DNA of 11,783 bases, from contig JAAFKL010000276.1 in assembly GCA_021399405.1 (NCBI GenBank), positions 1 through 11,783 on the forward strand. The letters are read 5' to 3'. This document shows, in pieces, positions 1-6,372 of the stretch. How positions within the stretch are numbered: position 1 is the first letter of the stretch; every line of letters begins with the position of its first letter. The position numbers and the translations under genes are program-made. The notes under the pieces were generated by a model. It was not told where the DNA came from and did no database searches. It was given only the letters and a program-made list of their open reading frames with translations. The DNA is from Candidatus Heimdallarchaeota archaeon (GTDB lineage Archaea > Asgardarchaeota > Heimdallarchaeia > Heimdallarchaeales > Kariarchaeaceae).

Positions 1-611
1 GTAATATGATCTTGGTATTGATGTGGGTAATTAGGATCCGGTAAATCACCAATAGCATCTTTGAGAGTCTTACTTCGCATTTTGGGGTTGTCTATCTTAA
101 AATTTGATATGAGGACCCTGACTCTTTTTGAAGGTACTCCAAAATTTTCTGCATTGATAAATGTGAAATATGGTTTCCCTAATCCCACTCTTTGAATTTC
201 TTCGGACAATAATGCTTCCCCATCTCCATCAAGTATTCCACGCACATTTTCCATTAGGAAAAACTCAGGTTCTAAATCACCGATCAATCTAATAGCATGA
301 ACCATCAATCGTCCAATTTCATCATCAAATAATCTCTCATAAGGATTGACAACACGTTTTTCATTTGCTAAAGTGAAAGGTTCACAAGGTGGAGAGGCTG
401 TTACAACAGAGGGCTTAGAGTTAATTATCGATATAATTTTTTCTGAACGTAAATTTGAGATATCTGCAGAAAATGCCACTTTTTCAAAATTATGATTGTA
501 TGTTTCAATACAAGATTTTACCTGATCAATCGCAGCAAGAGATTTGAAACCTGCTTGATGGAATCCGCTACTTGAGCCACCTCCACCACAAAATAAATCA
601 ACTAATTCCAT
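1..611 (-). CDS. DNA (cytosine-5-)methyltransferase, C-terminus cut by window edge
   Basis: Transfers a methyl group from S-adenosylmethionine to C5 of cytosine, presumably in DNA. I translated 203 codons from ATG 611-609 with no stop before the left edge. Visible C5-methylase motifs in order: motif I DLFCGGGGSSSGF (residues 5-17, SAM binding); motif IV ASPPCEPFT (72-80) with catalytic Cys76; motif VI ENV (121-123); a motif VIII-like FGVPSKRVRVLI (157-168), in which the usual QRR is changed to SKR. The target-recognition region and motifs IX-X lie outside the window. The start codon abuts the stop of the Rieske gene, so it is probably co-transcribed and translationally coupled. No restriction endonuclease or Vsr-like gene is visible here, so it may be an orphan methylase. 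Motif IV reads SPPCEP rather than the common GPPCQ; an RNA substrate cannot be excluded from sequence alone. Confidence 0.93.
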   Translation of the reverse strand, partial: MELVDLFCGGGGSSSGFHQAGFKSLAAIDQVKSCIETYNHNFEKVAFSADISNLRSEKIISIINSKPSVVTASPPCEPFTLANEKRVVNPYERLFDDEIGRLMVHAIRLIGDLEPEFFLMENVRGILDGDGEALLSEEIQRVGLGKPYFTFINAENFGVPSKRVRVLISNFKIDNPKMRSKTLKDAIGDLPDPNYPHQYQDHI

Positions 612-923
612 TTAATCAAGTACCATGAAAATTTTTCCATTATTGGTTTCAGTTTTGTAAATTTCAAGTGCTTCCGTTGCGGGTGGATTTTGAGCTTCTC
701 CATCACTTAAATCAAAAACAGAAGTATGCAGCATGCACGTGACATAACCTTCTGCATAGTGACCTTTTGTCAAATCATAAGTTTTGTGAGTACAGATGCG
801 AGATGCTAAAACAATTTGACCATCAACACTTGTGATCATCAATTGTAGTCCTTCTACATCTACAGATTTTATCTTTCCTTCTTCAGGAAAAGTTACATCA
901 CATATTTCTACAAGTTCTGGCAT
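612..923 (-). CDS. Rieske-type [2Fe-2S] ferredoxin
   Basis: A 103-residue soluble electron-transfer protein. The Rieske cluster ligands are complete: C44-T-H46 and C63-M-L-H66, spaced by 16 residues, as in the small ferredoxins of ring-hydroxylating oxygenases and nitrite-reductase small subunits. It has no signal peptide or membrane segment, so it should act in the cytoplasm, unlike the Rieske subunit of the bc1 complex. It starts 9 nt after the sufD stop, with AGTGAT (932-927) as a possible ribosome binding site just upstream of ATG. Known context: in several bacteria, notably actinobacteria, a small Rieske gene sits inside the suf operon, which supports a role near Fe-S assembly or repair rather than dioxygenase catalysis. 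No oxygenase subunit is visible nearby. The exact electron partner is unknown. Confidence 0.93.
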   Translation of the reverse strand: MPELVEICDVTFPEEGKIKSVDVEGLQLMITSVDGQIVLASRICTHKTYDLTKGHYAEGYVTCMLHTSVFDLSDGEAQNPPATEALEIYKTETNNGKIFMVLD

Positions 924-932
924 AATATCACT

Positions 933-2240
933 TTAATTTAATGAAGTCCATTTGTTATTTAGGAATTTTCTTGATACTTCAGAACTCTCTTCACTATTAT
1001 ATAAATTGAGAACATGCTCGAAGTATCCTTTTACTAGCATTTCACGAGCAGTGACTTTATCAATTCCCCTACTTTCCAGATAAAAGACTGTATTCTCATT
1101 TAATGGCTCGACTGATGCTGCATGTGCTGCTTTTACATCATTTTGAAGAATTGCCAATGATGGTATTGCACTAATCTTAGCCTTTCCAATTGTCATACCT
1201 TTTGAAGTTAACCAACTATCTGCATTTATTCCACTTTCATAAATGGTGATTAGACCTCGTAATATGGATTCAGATTTATCCGTCATAACCGCTCTAGAGT
1301 GGGTTTGTCCAATAGTATCTATGCCTACATGTTTTAATTCTGACTTTACATCAAATCTTTGCTTTATATTACCAAAATTGATGAATAGGTCATATCCTTC
1401 CGATCCACGACCTGTCAGATTGATTAGACTATTTTGTCTAGTCATCTGCCCGCCTTGAAGGTGTGACAATGATGTGAGCTTAGCATAATTCTGTAAACTA
1501 ACAACTTTTGACATGATATGAACTACATTTTCACCCCAAGCTTGTACTTGTGAATGTTTCACATTAGAATTATCCTCTAGATAAAATGAGTTCATTGAGG
1601 AATAAACTTGATCTGTGTTATTTTCACTTTCTGGTGTATTACGAAATACTTCGAGTATTTCAATCTGAGAATTTTGTTCAAAATATCCAATGAACTCGTT
1701 GAATGAAGTAAAGGCTCCTTGTGTATTATAAACTTCTTTTATGATTGGTTTCTCAAGGATTACGCCTTTAGGGACGTAAAGTACTAATGTATTGATGGTG
1801 AAAGTTCTAGCTAGTAGCCCCAGTTTATCAAAGTTATCAGAAAAACTATCAATTTTATTTACAATTTTTTGCGCTAATTCTTCATCAGATTTTACTAATT
1901 CTTGGATAGAGGTAAATATTATACCTTTCTCTTTCATCTCATCAGTAAGTTTTATCTGAATTGACGAATCTAATTCAATTGAAGTGGGAACTCTTTCTTC
2001 CTCAGGAAATTCATTTGTTCTTTTAATTTCCCACATAGGAGTTAATTTTTCAGGATTTAACTTTCTAAAATTTGTGTATTTGTAGAAAAGTGTGTCTTGA
2101 TCATAGGGTAAGTCAAGAAAACTCTCAAACGCTCTTTTTCTTCTTTCAAGAAGCCATTTCGGTTCACCTAACTTATTCGATAACAACTCAATATTTTCAG
2201 TTGTAGTATAATCCGTTTTAAACAAAGAAACATTACTCAT
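933..2240 (-). CDS. sufD: SufD-like Fe-S cluster assembly scaffold protein
   Basis: A SufB/SufD-family component of the SUF system, which builds Fe-S clusters on a SufB-SufC-SufD complex in the cytoplasm. The 435 residues show the family N-terminal segment (GEPKWLLERRKRAFESF, near 25-41), a central beta-helix region, and the conserved C-terminal block with AAHAAS (His373 is the first residue of HAAS), then FYLESRGI and a final helix. The stretch matching the SufB segment with the cluster-building cysteine has none here (LTSKGMTIGKAK), so SufD fits better than SufB; the length also suits SufD. ATG at 2240 is the first start, with a weak GGGAT upstream. It heads the cluster with the Rieske and methyltransferase genes. 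sufB and sufC are not in the window and the upstream neighbour is divergent, so this sufD is separated from them or they lie elsewhere. Confidence 0.9.
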   Translation of the reverse strand: MSNVSLFKTDYTTTENIELLSNKLGEPKWLLERRKRAFESFLDLPYDQDTLFYKYTNFRKLNPEKLTPMWEIKRTNEFPEEERVPTSIELDSSIQIKLTDEMKEKGIIFTSIQELVKSDEELAQKIVNKIDSFSDNFDKLGLLARTFTINTLVLYVPKGVILEKPIIKEVYNTQGAFTSFNEFIGYFEQNSQIEILEVFRNTPESENNTDQVYSSMNSFYLEDNSNVKHSQVQAWGENVVHIMSKVVSLQNYAKLTSLSHLQGGQMTRQNSLINLTGRGSEGYDLFINFGNIKQRFDVKSELKHVGIDTIGQTHSRAVMTDKSESILRGLITIYESGINADSWLTSKGMTIGKAKISAIPSLAILQNDVKAAHAASVEPLNENTVFYLESRGIDKVTAREMLVKGYFEHVLNLYNSEESSEVSRKFLNNKWTSLN

Positions 2241-2282
2241 AGGTTATATCCCGTAATCCAAGCAATCAGTGTTTTCTTTCCT

Positions 2283-2292
2283 TTTTAAAATA
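2283..2292 (-). promoter_or_regulatory. Possible TATA box for the sufD-Rieske-methyltransferase cluster
   Basis: On the minus strand the run TTATTTTAAAAAGG lies about 45-50 nt upstream of the sufD ATG. A start of transcription about 25 nt downstream would leave a short leader containing GGGAT. This is a match by composition only; A+T-rich DNA gives many such matches. Confidence 0.35.
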
Positions 2293-2294
2293 AG

Positions 2295-2330
2295 GATAAG
2301 TCACATAATAATTTTATCGTGATTCTTATC
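2295..2330. repeat. Imperfect inverted repeat in the sufD/kinase intergenic region
   Basis: Left arm GATAAGTCAC (2295-2304) and right arm GTGATTCTTATC (2319-2330), whose reverse complement GATAAGAATCAC equals the left arm with two extra A. The spacer is 14 nt. It adjoins the upstream side of the candidate sufD TATA box, where archaeal regulators or transcription factor B often contact DNA. It could be an operator for an iron- or redox-responsive regulator; that role is inferred. Confidence 0.4.
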
Positions 2331-2394
2331 AAAAAGTCAGTTTTGATTATAATAAAATCAGACAGGAATAAAACATCAATTCTCGTCACTCATC

Positions 2395-2404
2395 ATTAAA
2401 TAAA
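2395..2404 (+). promoter_or_regulatory. TATA box of the kinase-like gene, leaderless layout
   Basis: ATTAAATAAA is centred about 24 nt before the A of ATG 2424. That spacing matches archaeal promoters whose transcript begins at or next to the start codon. No Shine-Dalgarno sequence precedes ATG (CACTTTAAT), which fits a leaderless message. Confidence 0.5.
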
Positions 2405-2423
2405 CTCATTCTACCACTTTAAT

Positions 2424-2984
2424 ATGAAACTAGTGATTCTAATTGGACCAATTGCAGTTGGAAAAATGTCTGTTGGTTTGGAATTATCGAAAATGACAGG
2501 TATGCCATTATTTCATAATCATGTCTCAATCGAGATGTTATTACCAATCTTCGAATGGGGTTCTAAACAATTTAACATTCTAAATAAAGAATTTCGCAGA
2601 AGAATTTTTGAAGAAGCTGCTAACAGCGACCTCCCTGGACTGATTTTTACATATGTTTGGGCTTTTGATGTTGAAGCAGATAAAGTTTACATTGATGATT
2701 TAATTAAAATATTTCATGAAGTAAATGCACCAGTTTATTTTGTAGAGCTTGAAGCAGAGATTAATATAAGGAGAGAACGAAATAGAACTCAATTGAGATT
2801 GCAAATGAAACCGTCAAAACGAGATATACAGGTGTCAGATAAACGAATGATGATTAATGAGAACAAGTATCAGTTAAATTCCAATGACGATTTTTTCTAC
2901 AAAGAGAACTACATTAGAATTGACAATACTAATCTATCTCCTGCCGTAGTATCAAAAATGATTATTGATAAATTTGGATTTTAA
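2424..2984 (+). CDS. P-loop (AAA/shikimate-kinase-like) nucleotide-binding protein, putative small-molecule kinase
   Basis: A 186-residue, single-domain P-loop protein with the length of nucleoside or small-molecule kinases. The Walker A motif is GPIAVGKMS (residues 8-16); Met15 replaces the usual Ser/Thr after the lysine and Ser16 follows, a pattern I recall from a bacterial group with GPPAVGKMTVG. Next comes FHNHVSIE (30-37), a signature of the same group, probably near the substrate. The arginine-rich stretch RRERNRTQLR (about 116-125) looks like the lid. No signal peptide or membrane segment. The substrate is unknown. It is divergent from sufD and ends 9 bp from the tRNA gene, which is transcribed towards it. 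The family is, to my knowledge, mainly bacterial, so acquisition by transfer is possible but not shown. Confidence 0.75.
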   Translation: MKLVILIGPIAVGKMSVGLELSKMTGMPLFHNHVSIEMLLPIFEWGSKQFNILNKEFRRRIFEEAANSDLPGLIFTYVWAFDVEADKVYIDDLIKIFHEVNAPVYFVELEAEINIRRERNRTQLRLQMKPSKRDIQVSDKRMMINENKYQLNSNDDFFYKENYIRIDNTNLSPAVVSKMIIDKFGF

Positions 2985-2987
2985 ATT

Positions 2988-2992
2988 AAAAA
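2988..2992 (-). terminator. Oligo-T terminator of the tRNA-Val gene
   Basis: On the minus strand TTTTT begins one base after the 2-nt trailer start of the tRNA (discriminator A, then C, then T5). Short T-runs without a hairpin are the usual archaeal terminator type. The same A-run on the plus strand lies just after the stop codon of the kinase-like gene. Confidence 0.5.
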
Positions 2993-3029
2993 GTGGGCCT
3001 GCTGCGATTTGAACGCAGGATTTCCTCCA

Positions 3030-3043
3030 TTCTCAAAGGTCTT
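3030..3043 (-). other. Canonical tRNA intron at position 37/38 (14 nt)
   Basis: The 14-nt intron AAGACCTTTGAGAA follows G37. Bulge-helix-bulge: outer helix is the anticodon stem CCTCC/GGAGG; central 4-bp helix is exon TTCA with intron TGAG (one T-G wobble); the 3-nt bulges are CGA and AAT. Cutting between the second and third base of each bulge leaves a 7-nt loop, which fixes the boundaries. The inner helix is minimal (AG with TT around a 3-nt loop). Confidence 0.85.
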
Positions 3044-3057
3044 CGTGAAGGAGGCGT

Positions 3058-3088
3058 TTGCTAATTAATGTACCACAATACAGTAATT
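3058..3088 (-). other. Non-canonical D-arm tRNA intron between positions 23 and 24 (31 nt)
   Basis: The insert separates G23 from A24 of the D stem. Bulge-helix-bulge: central helix exon GTTA with intron TAGC (one T-G wobble); bulges TGA and AAA; the inner hairpin is strong, ATTA-C-TGTA closed by TACA-T-TAAT around loop TTGTGG. The outer helix is only G-C and C-G, so the motif is relaxed. Because A occurs at both junctions, the exact position may shift by one. Removal restores the G10-C25 and T11-A24 pairs. Confidence 0.8.
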
Positions 3089-3205
3089 CATAACCGGGCT
3101 AGACCACAGGCCCCACAAAAGATATTAATTCCTATACCAAATAATCTTATTCATTGAGATTGTGTAATAATGTATTGAGATAGCGTGAATTGATTAGATA
3201 AAATA

Positions 3206-4855
3206 TTATTTGCGTAAATTAGAAAGTCTCTCTCTGTTTACATAAGCAGCAATGAGAACAATCACTGTGATTAAAAATAACCAGAATTCTATTACAGGTG
3301 CAGTTGTATCTTCAATTTCCTCTTTGTTGAGCGAGATACTGATTGTACTTGAAATTTCATTTCCCGCAAAATCTATTATGGTCAAAGTAACTATATATAG
3401 CCTATCAAGTTCTATATATCTGTAAGACAACTCATCCAAGCCATTTACTTGTATGCTGGTATCATCTCCCAAATCTAAAATTGCCAATCTAACTCCTGAA
3501 AGAGCATCGGTGTAATTAAAAGTAAATGTTACTCTACCTGAAGTAGTATCAATATTTGGATCATTTCCGGGTTGATCAAGAGTTACGGTCGGTAATGTCG
3601 CATCAATAACTACTGTATAAGTGTTATTTATTTGTATATCTTTATCTGTGATAGCAGTAAGGACAACATCATAGATCCCTTCATTTACAAAATCATGAAC
3701 TAGGTTAAATGTCTCACCCGAAGTACTCACATTACCAGTTGCAACAATCGGTATGCTTTCATCACCCAAAGTTAAGTTGAAATCAGTAATCACACCTTTT
3801 ACAACGGACGCATTTAGTGTGAAGTTAACTTTACTTTCTATGGAATAAAATGTTTCATCTACTTGTATTGAGCGAGTGTCATTTGAAGATAAACTTGAAG
3901 TAATTGATGGAGTTCCATCTTCAATTTTAACTGATTTAAAATCGACTCTTTCTATATATCGGACTTTACTATCTACTGCATCGGTTACGTATGCATATGA
4001 TTTCCATTCCAAAGTGGTACCTATTGAAAACTCTCCAAGATTAATTGTCTGTGTATAATCTGTTGCAGCGGAATCGGTGAAGTTTATATTGGTATAATCT
4101 CCGAAAGAATTTGTACGATAAGCAATTCCATATCGATCAACACCTTTTGAATTATTGGCAACCAGGTTAATTAATACTTCTTCTTCTTGGATGTAAAATT
4201 CATCTTCACTTTCCGTTACCCAATAATTACTGGTCGTAATGAAGTTGAAAGGTGCATTTAATGATTCACGACTTGCATCTGCCACTGTATTACTAACCGT
4301 ATCATAAACTGCTGCAAAATAAGTAATATAATCCTCTGTCATATTGAATTCTGCTTTGTAAATTGATACATTGACAAATTGGATTTCATTTGATAAATCA
4401 TAGGGAAGAGTGATGTTAACTAGTTCAGTCTCAGCAGACACCCAATCCATTACAATTGATTCATTTACATTTCCAGCAAGTGATAATGTGTAATTGGAAG
4501 CTGGTACATCAAGATATAATCGTACGGTAGTATTTTCATTACCATTCACCACTTTGTATTGTACAGTTACATTATCATAGATTCCCACTTCATGAATAGC
4601 ACCTTCACCTAATGTATCATTTCTTTCTCGTGTTGCTGATATCTCTACAGAACCGGTAGTTGTGTTAGAAACGCTAACTAAAATTGGTCTTGAAAATGCT
4701 CCATTAAGAGTATCAATTTGGGATAACGAAATTGATTCATCACTTTCAGTGTTCAAATAATTCAACGTGGGTGTGGCTTGATTACCCTCAACTTGAAATT
4801 GGACGGGTATCATTAACAATGCCATAATAATAAGAATTTGTGCTATTCTCTTCAT
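3206..4855 (-). CDS. Secreted, membrane-anchored Ig-like surface glycoprotein of unknown function
   Basis: The 549-residue protein has an N-terminal signal peptide (residues 1 to about 24: basic KR, then a hydrophobic run, no lipobox cysteine) and one C-terminal membrane helix (about 521-539) followed by the basic tail NRERLSNLRK. The body should therefore face outside with the C-terminus in the cytoplasm. The ectodomain is beta-rich and modular. Two Ig- or PKD-like units near 320-430 and 431-515 end in strands such as YTVVIDATLPTVTLD and DFAGNEISSTISI; a further unit near 205-310 precedes them. About 18 N-X-S/T sequons suggest dense N-glycosylation. There is no enzyme motif. GGAGATC (4868-4862), 6 nt before ATG, supports the start. 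It may be a cell-envelope component or adhesin; it stands alone between the tRNA and tldE. Confidence 0.8.
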   Translation of the reverse strand: MKRIAQILIIMALLMIPVQFQVEGNQATPTLNYLNTESDESISLSQIDTLNGAFSRPILVSVSNTTTGSVEISATRERNDTLGEGAIHEVGIYDNVTVQYKVVNGNENTTVRLYLDVPASNYTLSLAGNVNESIVMDWVSAETELVNITLPYDLSNEIQFVNVSIYKAEFNMTEDYITYFAAVYDTVSNTVADASRESLNAPFNFITTSNYWVTESEDEFYIQEEEVLINLVANNSKGVDRYGIAYRTNSFGDYTNINFTDSAATDYTQTINLGEFSIGTTLEWKSYAYVTDAVDSKVRYIERVDFKSVKIEDGTPSITSSLSSNDTRSIQVDETFYSIESKVNFTLNASVVKGVITDFNLTLGDESIPIVATGNVSTSGETFNLVHDFVNEGIYDVVLTAITDKDIQINNTYTVVIDATLPTVTLDQPGNDPNIDTTSGRVTFTFNYTDALSGVRLAILDLGDDTSIQVNGLDELSYRYIELDRLYIVTLTIIDFAGNEISSTISISLNKEEIEDTTAPVIEFWLFLITVIVLIAAYVNRERLSNLRK

Positions 4856-4861
4856 TTAATC

Positions 4862-4868
4862 GATCTCC
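4862..4868 (-). promoter_or_regulatory. Ribosome binding site of the surface glycoprotein gene
   Basis: GGAGATC on the minus strand, 6 nt before ATG 4855, matches the archaeal anti-Shine-Dalgarno well and fixes this start. A TATA-like ATTTAAAT/TTAAAT stretch lies at 4916-4931, so the message probably has a leader of about 35 nt. Confidence 0.6.
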
Positions 4869-4883
4869 ATTCATTTTGAATGC

Positions 4884-4899
4884 TAGATAATGTGATCTA
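4884..4899. repeat. Short inverted repeat near the surface-gene transcription start
   Basis: TAGAT (4884-4888), spacer AATGTG, ATCTA (4895-4899). It lies between the TATA-like stretch and the ribosome binding site, near where transcription should start, so a repressor bound there could block initiation. Five-bp arms are short enough to occur by chance. Confidence 0.25.
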
Positions 4900-5000
4900 T
4901 CAGTTTTTAGCACGAATTTAATCATTTAAATAATGCGTAATGTGACAGAAATATCATGATGTGTTTTGTTCATATTCAACATACAGTAGTTTTACTTAAC

Positions 5001-6362
5001 TTAATCAATTTTAACAATTCCTGCTGCACATCTTAGCCATCCTATATAGACTGCACCCGGTATAGCTCTATCGACAACTTGGGTTTGATCTTTGGATAAA
5101 TCTCCAAGTTTCATTATTTCGTTTAAGGAACCACTAAAAGTATAATTGTAAGTTGGGCCCAGACATTCACCATTTTTCCATAATTCCGTTTCATTTGCAT
5201 GGATGACAAATTTAGGATTATTTGCCATCCCCCCAATATAACCATGCCCCCCTCGAACAAGGATGGATAATGTATTTTTTTCGATAAAATTTTCCCCTTT
5301 CCCAACGCCCCCTGTCATCACAAGATTTGAGATTGATCTCGTGACTGGGAATTCATAAGATCTTGATAGTGGTTGAAACCAAGCAATTCTGTACCCATTC
5401 CCCCCTTTACCTGTTGGAGATGAAGAAATGGTATGTAAAGAGTTGACAAAATCTCCTTTTTCAATTAACTTTGTTGATTTTGTTAGGTTTCCCTCATCAT
5501 CAAATAAAATTGATGCATATCCTTCATCGCGTAATGGGTCGTCATAGAGATAAATATTATCCTTCCACATATTTTTAATTATGCGTGGAGAATGCGAAAT
5601 AAGTGGTTTTGATCGAAATGCAATTATTTTTCCAATAATCTGTGGATGAAATATTACTGACACATTGTCTAGATTTGCGGATACCAGTTTTTTCGTCCGA
5701 TGTTCAAGTATTGTTTCGAATTCTCTTCTTATTTGCTTTTTATCAAAATTTAAATTTCGTCTATACCTCTCTCTAGATATTCCCTGAATAAATCCGTCAT
5801 ATTGGAATTTTATATCATGATTTACATGAGTTTTGAGAGATATACTTGAAATTCCTTTAGAGCCAGTATTTGTAAGATACCTACTTTCCCGTTCCAAATT
5901 TAAATTAATATTCTGTTCTGTTACATCGAATTTCTCTAATTCAAACCTTAATTCCTCTATTTTTTCTGCAGCAGTTTCTTCTCTAAAATTAATCGATTTT
6001 GAATTATCACCTGGAACTGATGACATTCTTGGGGGTTTAAGAGTGAGGAATTTTAACTGATCTTCACTTTTTTGAGTTGATTTTGGCTCCTTTAAATCTG
6101 CTAATCTATGAAGTGAAGATATACCTAATGATAATTCAAATAGCTTTTTCTTTGGTGAAAGAGCCCGAAGCGCAATTCCAGTCTTTCTATTTTTCTTTAG
6201 GGTAAATTTACCCTTTTCACTTTTCCGATTTTGGTAATTTATGTCAATTTTTTCAATAACCTGATAAAATAACTCGTAAGATGTGATCCATTGATGTTTT
6301 TGCAATAATCTATTCATTTCATCAATTAGGGTATAATCAATAATTTCATCAATTTCTGACAT
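5001..6362 (-). CDS. tldE: TldE/PmbA-like subunit of the TldD-TldE metallopeptidase
   Basis: Non-catalytic partner of TldD; in the known bacterial complex both subunits form a heterodimer that degrades unfolded peptides. From ATG 6362 it is 453 residues, the usual length. It lacks HExxxH, as expected, and shows the family's glycine-rich C-terminal half (GGVGKG, RGGHGY, IGGMANNP) and the end block GPTYNYTFSGSL with a final RCAAGIVKI. An upstream in-frame TTG at 6386 would overlap tldD, but GAGGGAT (6374-6368) is well placed before ATG 6362, leaving 10 nt after the tldD stop. Adjacent glycine codons here are GGG-GGG, giving G6 tracts on the coding strand that stand out in this A+T-rich DNA. No signal peptide; cytoplasmic. 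Confidence 0.87.
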   Translation of the reverse strand: MSEIDEIIDYTLIDEMNRLLQKHQWITSYELFYQVIEKIDINYQNRKSEKGKFTLKKNRKTGIALRALSPKKKLFELSLGISSLHRLADLKEPKSTQKSEDQLKFLTLKPPRMSSVPGDNSKSINFREETAAEKIEELRFELEKFDVTEQNINLNLERESRYLTNTGSKGISSISLKTHVNHDIKFQYDGFIQGISRERYRRNLNFDKKQIRREFETILEHRTKKLVSANLDNVSVIFHPQIIGKIIAFRSKPLISHSPRIIKNMWKDNIYLYDDPLRDEGYASILFDDEGNLTKSTKLIEKGDFVNSLHTISSSPTGKGGNGYRIAWFQPLSRSYEFPVTRSISNLVMTGGVGKGENFIEKNTLSILVRGGHGYIGGMANNPKFVIHANETELWKNGECLGPTYNYTFSGSLNEIMKLGDLSKDQTQVVDRAIPGAVYIGWLRCAAGIVKID

Positions 6363-6372
6363 ACTCAATCCC

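Larger units (their letters stand above)
2994..3113 (-). tRNA. tRNA-Val (anticodon CAC) with two introns
   Basis: The 120-nt gene folds into a 75-nt mature tRNA after removal of 31 and 14 nt. Acceptor stem GGGCCTG/CAGGCCC with discriminator A; D stem 10-13 GTCT with 22-25 TGAC (G10-C25, T11-A24, C12-G23); anticodon stem CCTCC/GGAGG; spliced anticodon loop TTCACGT, giving anticodon CAC at 3047-3045 (reads GTG, valine); variable loop of 5; T arm CTGCG-TTCAAAT-CGCAG. CCA is not encoded. The discriminator A and the anticodon suit archaeal tRNA-Val. Both introns sit in bulge-helix-bulge motifs, so the tRNA should need the archaeal splicing endonuclease twice. It is the only RNA gene I can support here. 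Confidence 0.95.

Noticed and set aside
1..611. Dnmt2-type tRNA methylase
   Set aside because: Dnmt2 motif IV reads PPCQPFTR-like; here it is SPPCEPFT with a different following block. The C-terminal half needed to be sure is not in the window, so RNA activity is only noted as possible.
1243..1458. Open frame on the plus strand inside sufD
   Set aside because: It is antisense to a clear family member, has low-complexity composition and no domain; a shadow of sufD.
933..2240. SufB identity for the SufB/D protein
   Set aside because: The segment matching the SufB cysteine region has no cysteine, and the length fits SufD.
2344..2360. TGATT-7-AATCA repeat in the sufD/kinase spacer
   Set aside because: Five-bp A+T-rich arms are expected by chance in this DNA.
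3876..4058. Open frame on the plus strand inside the surface glycoprotein gene
   Set aside because: Short, antisense to a well-supported gene, with no ribosome binding site or family motif.
5123..6060. Two short open frames (5123-5305 minus, 5833-6060 plus) inside tldE
   Set aside because: Both are alternate-frame shadows of tldE without independent support.
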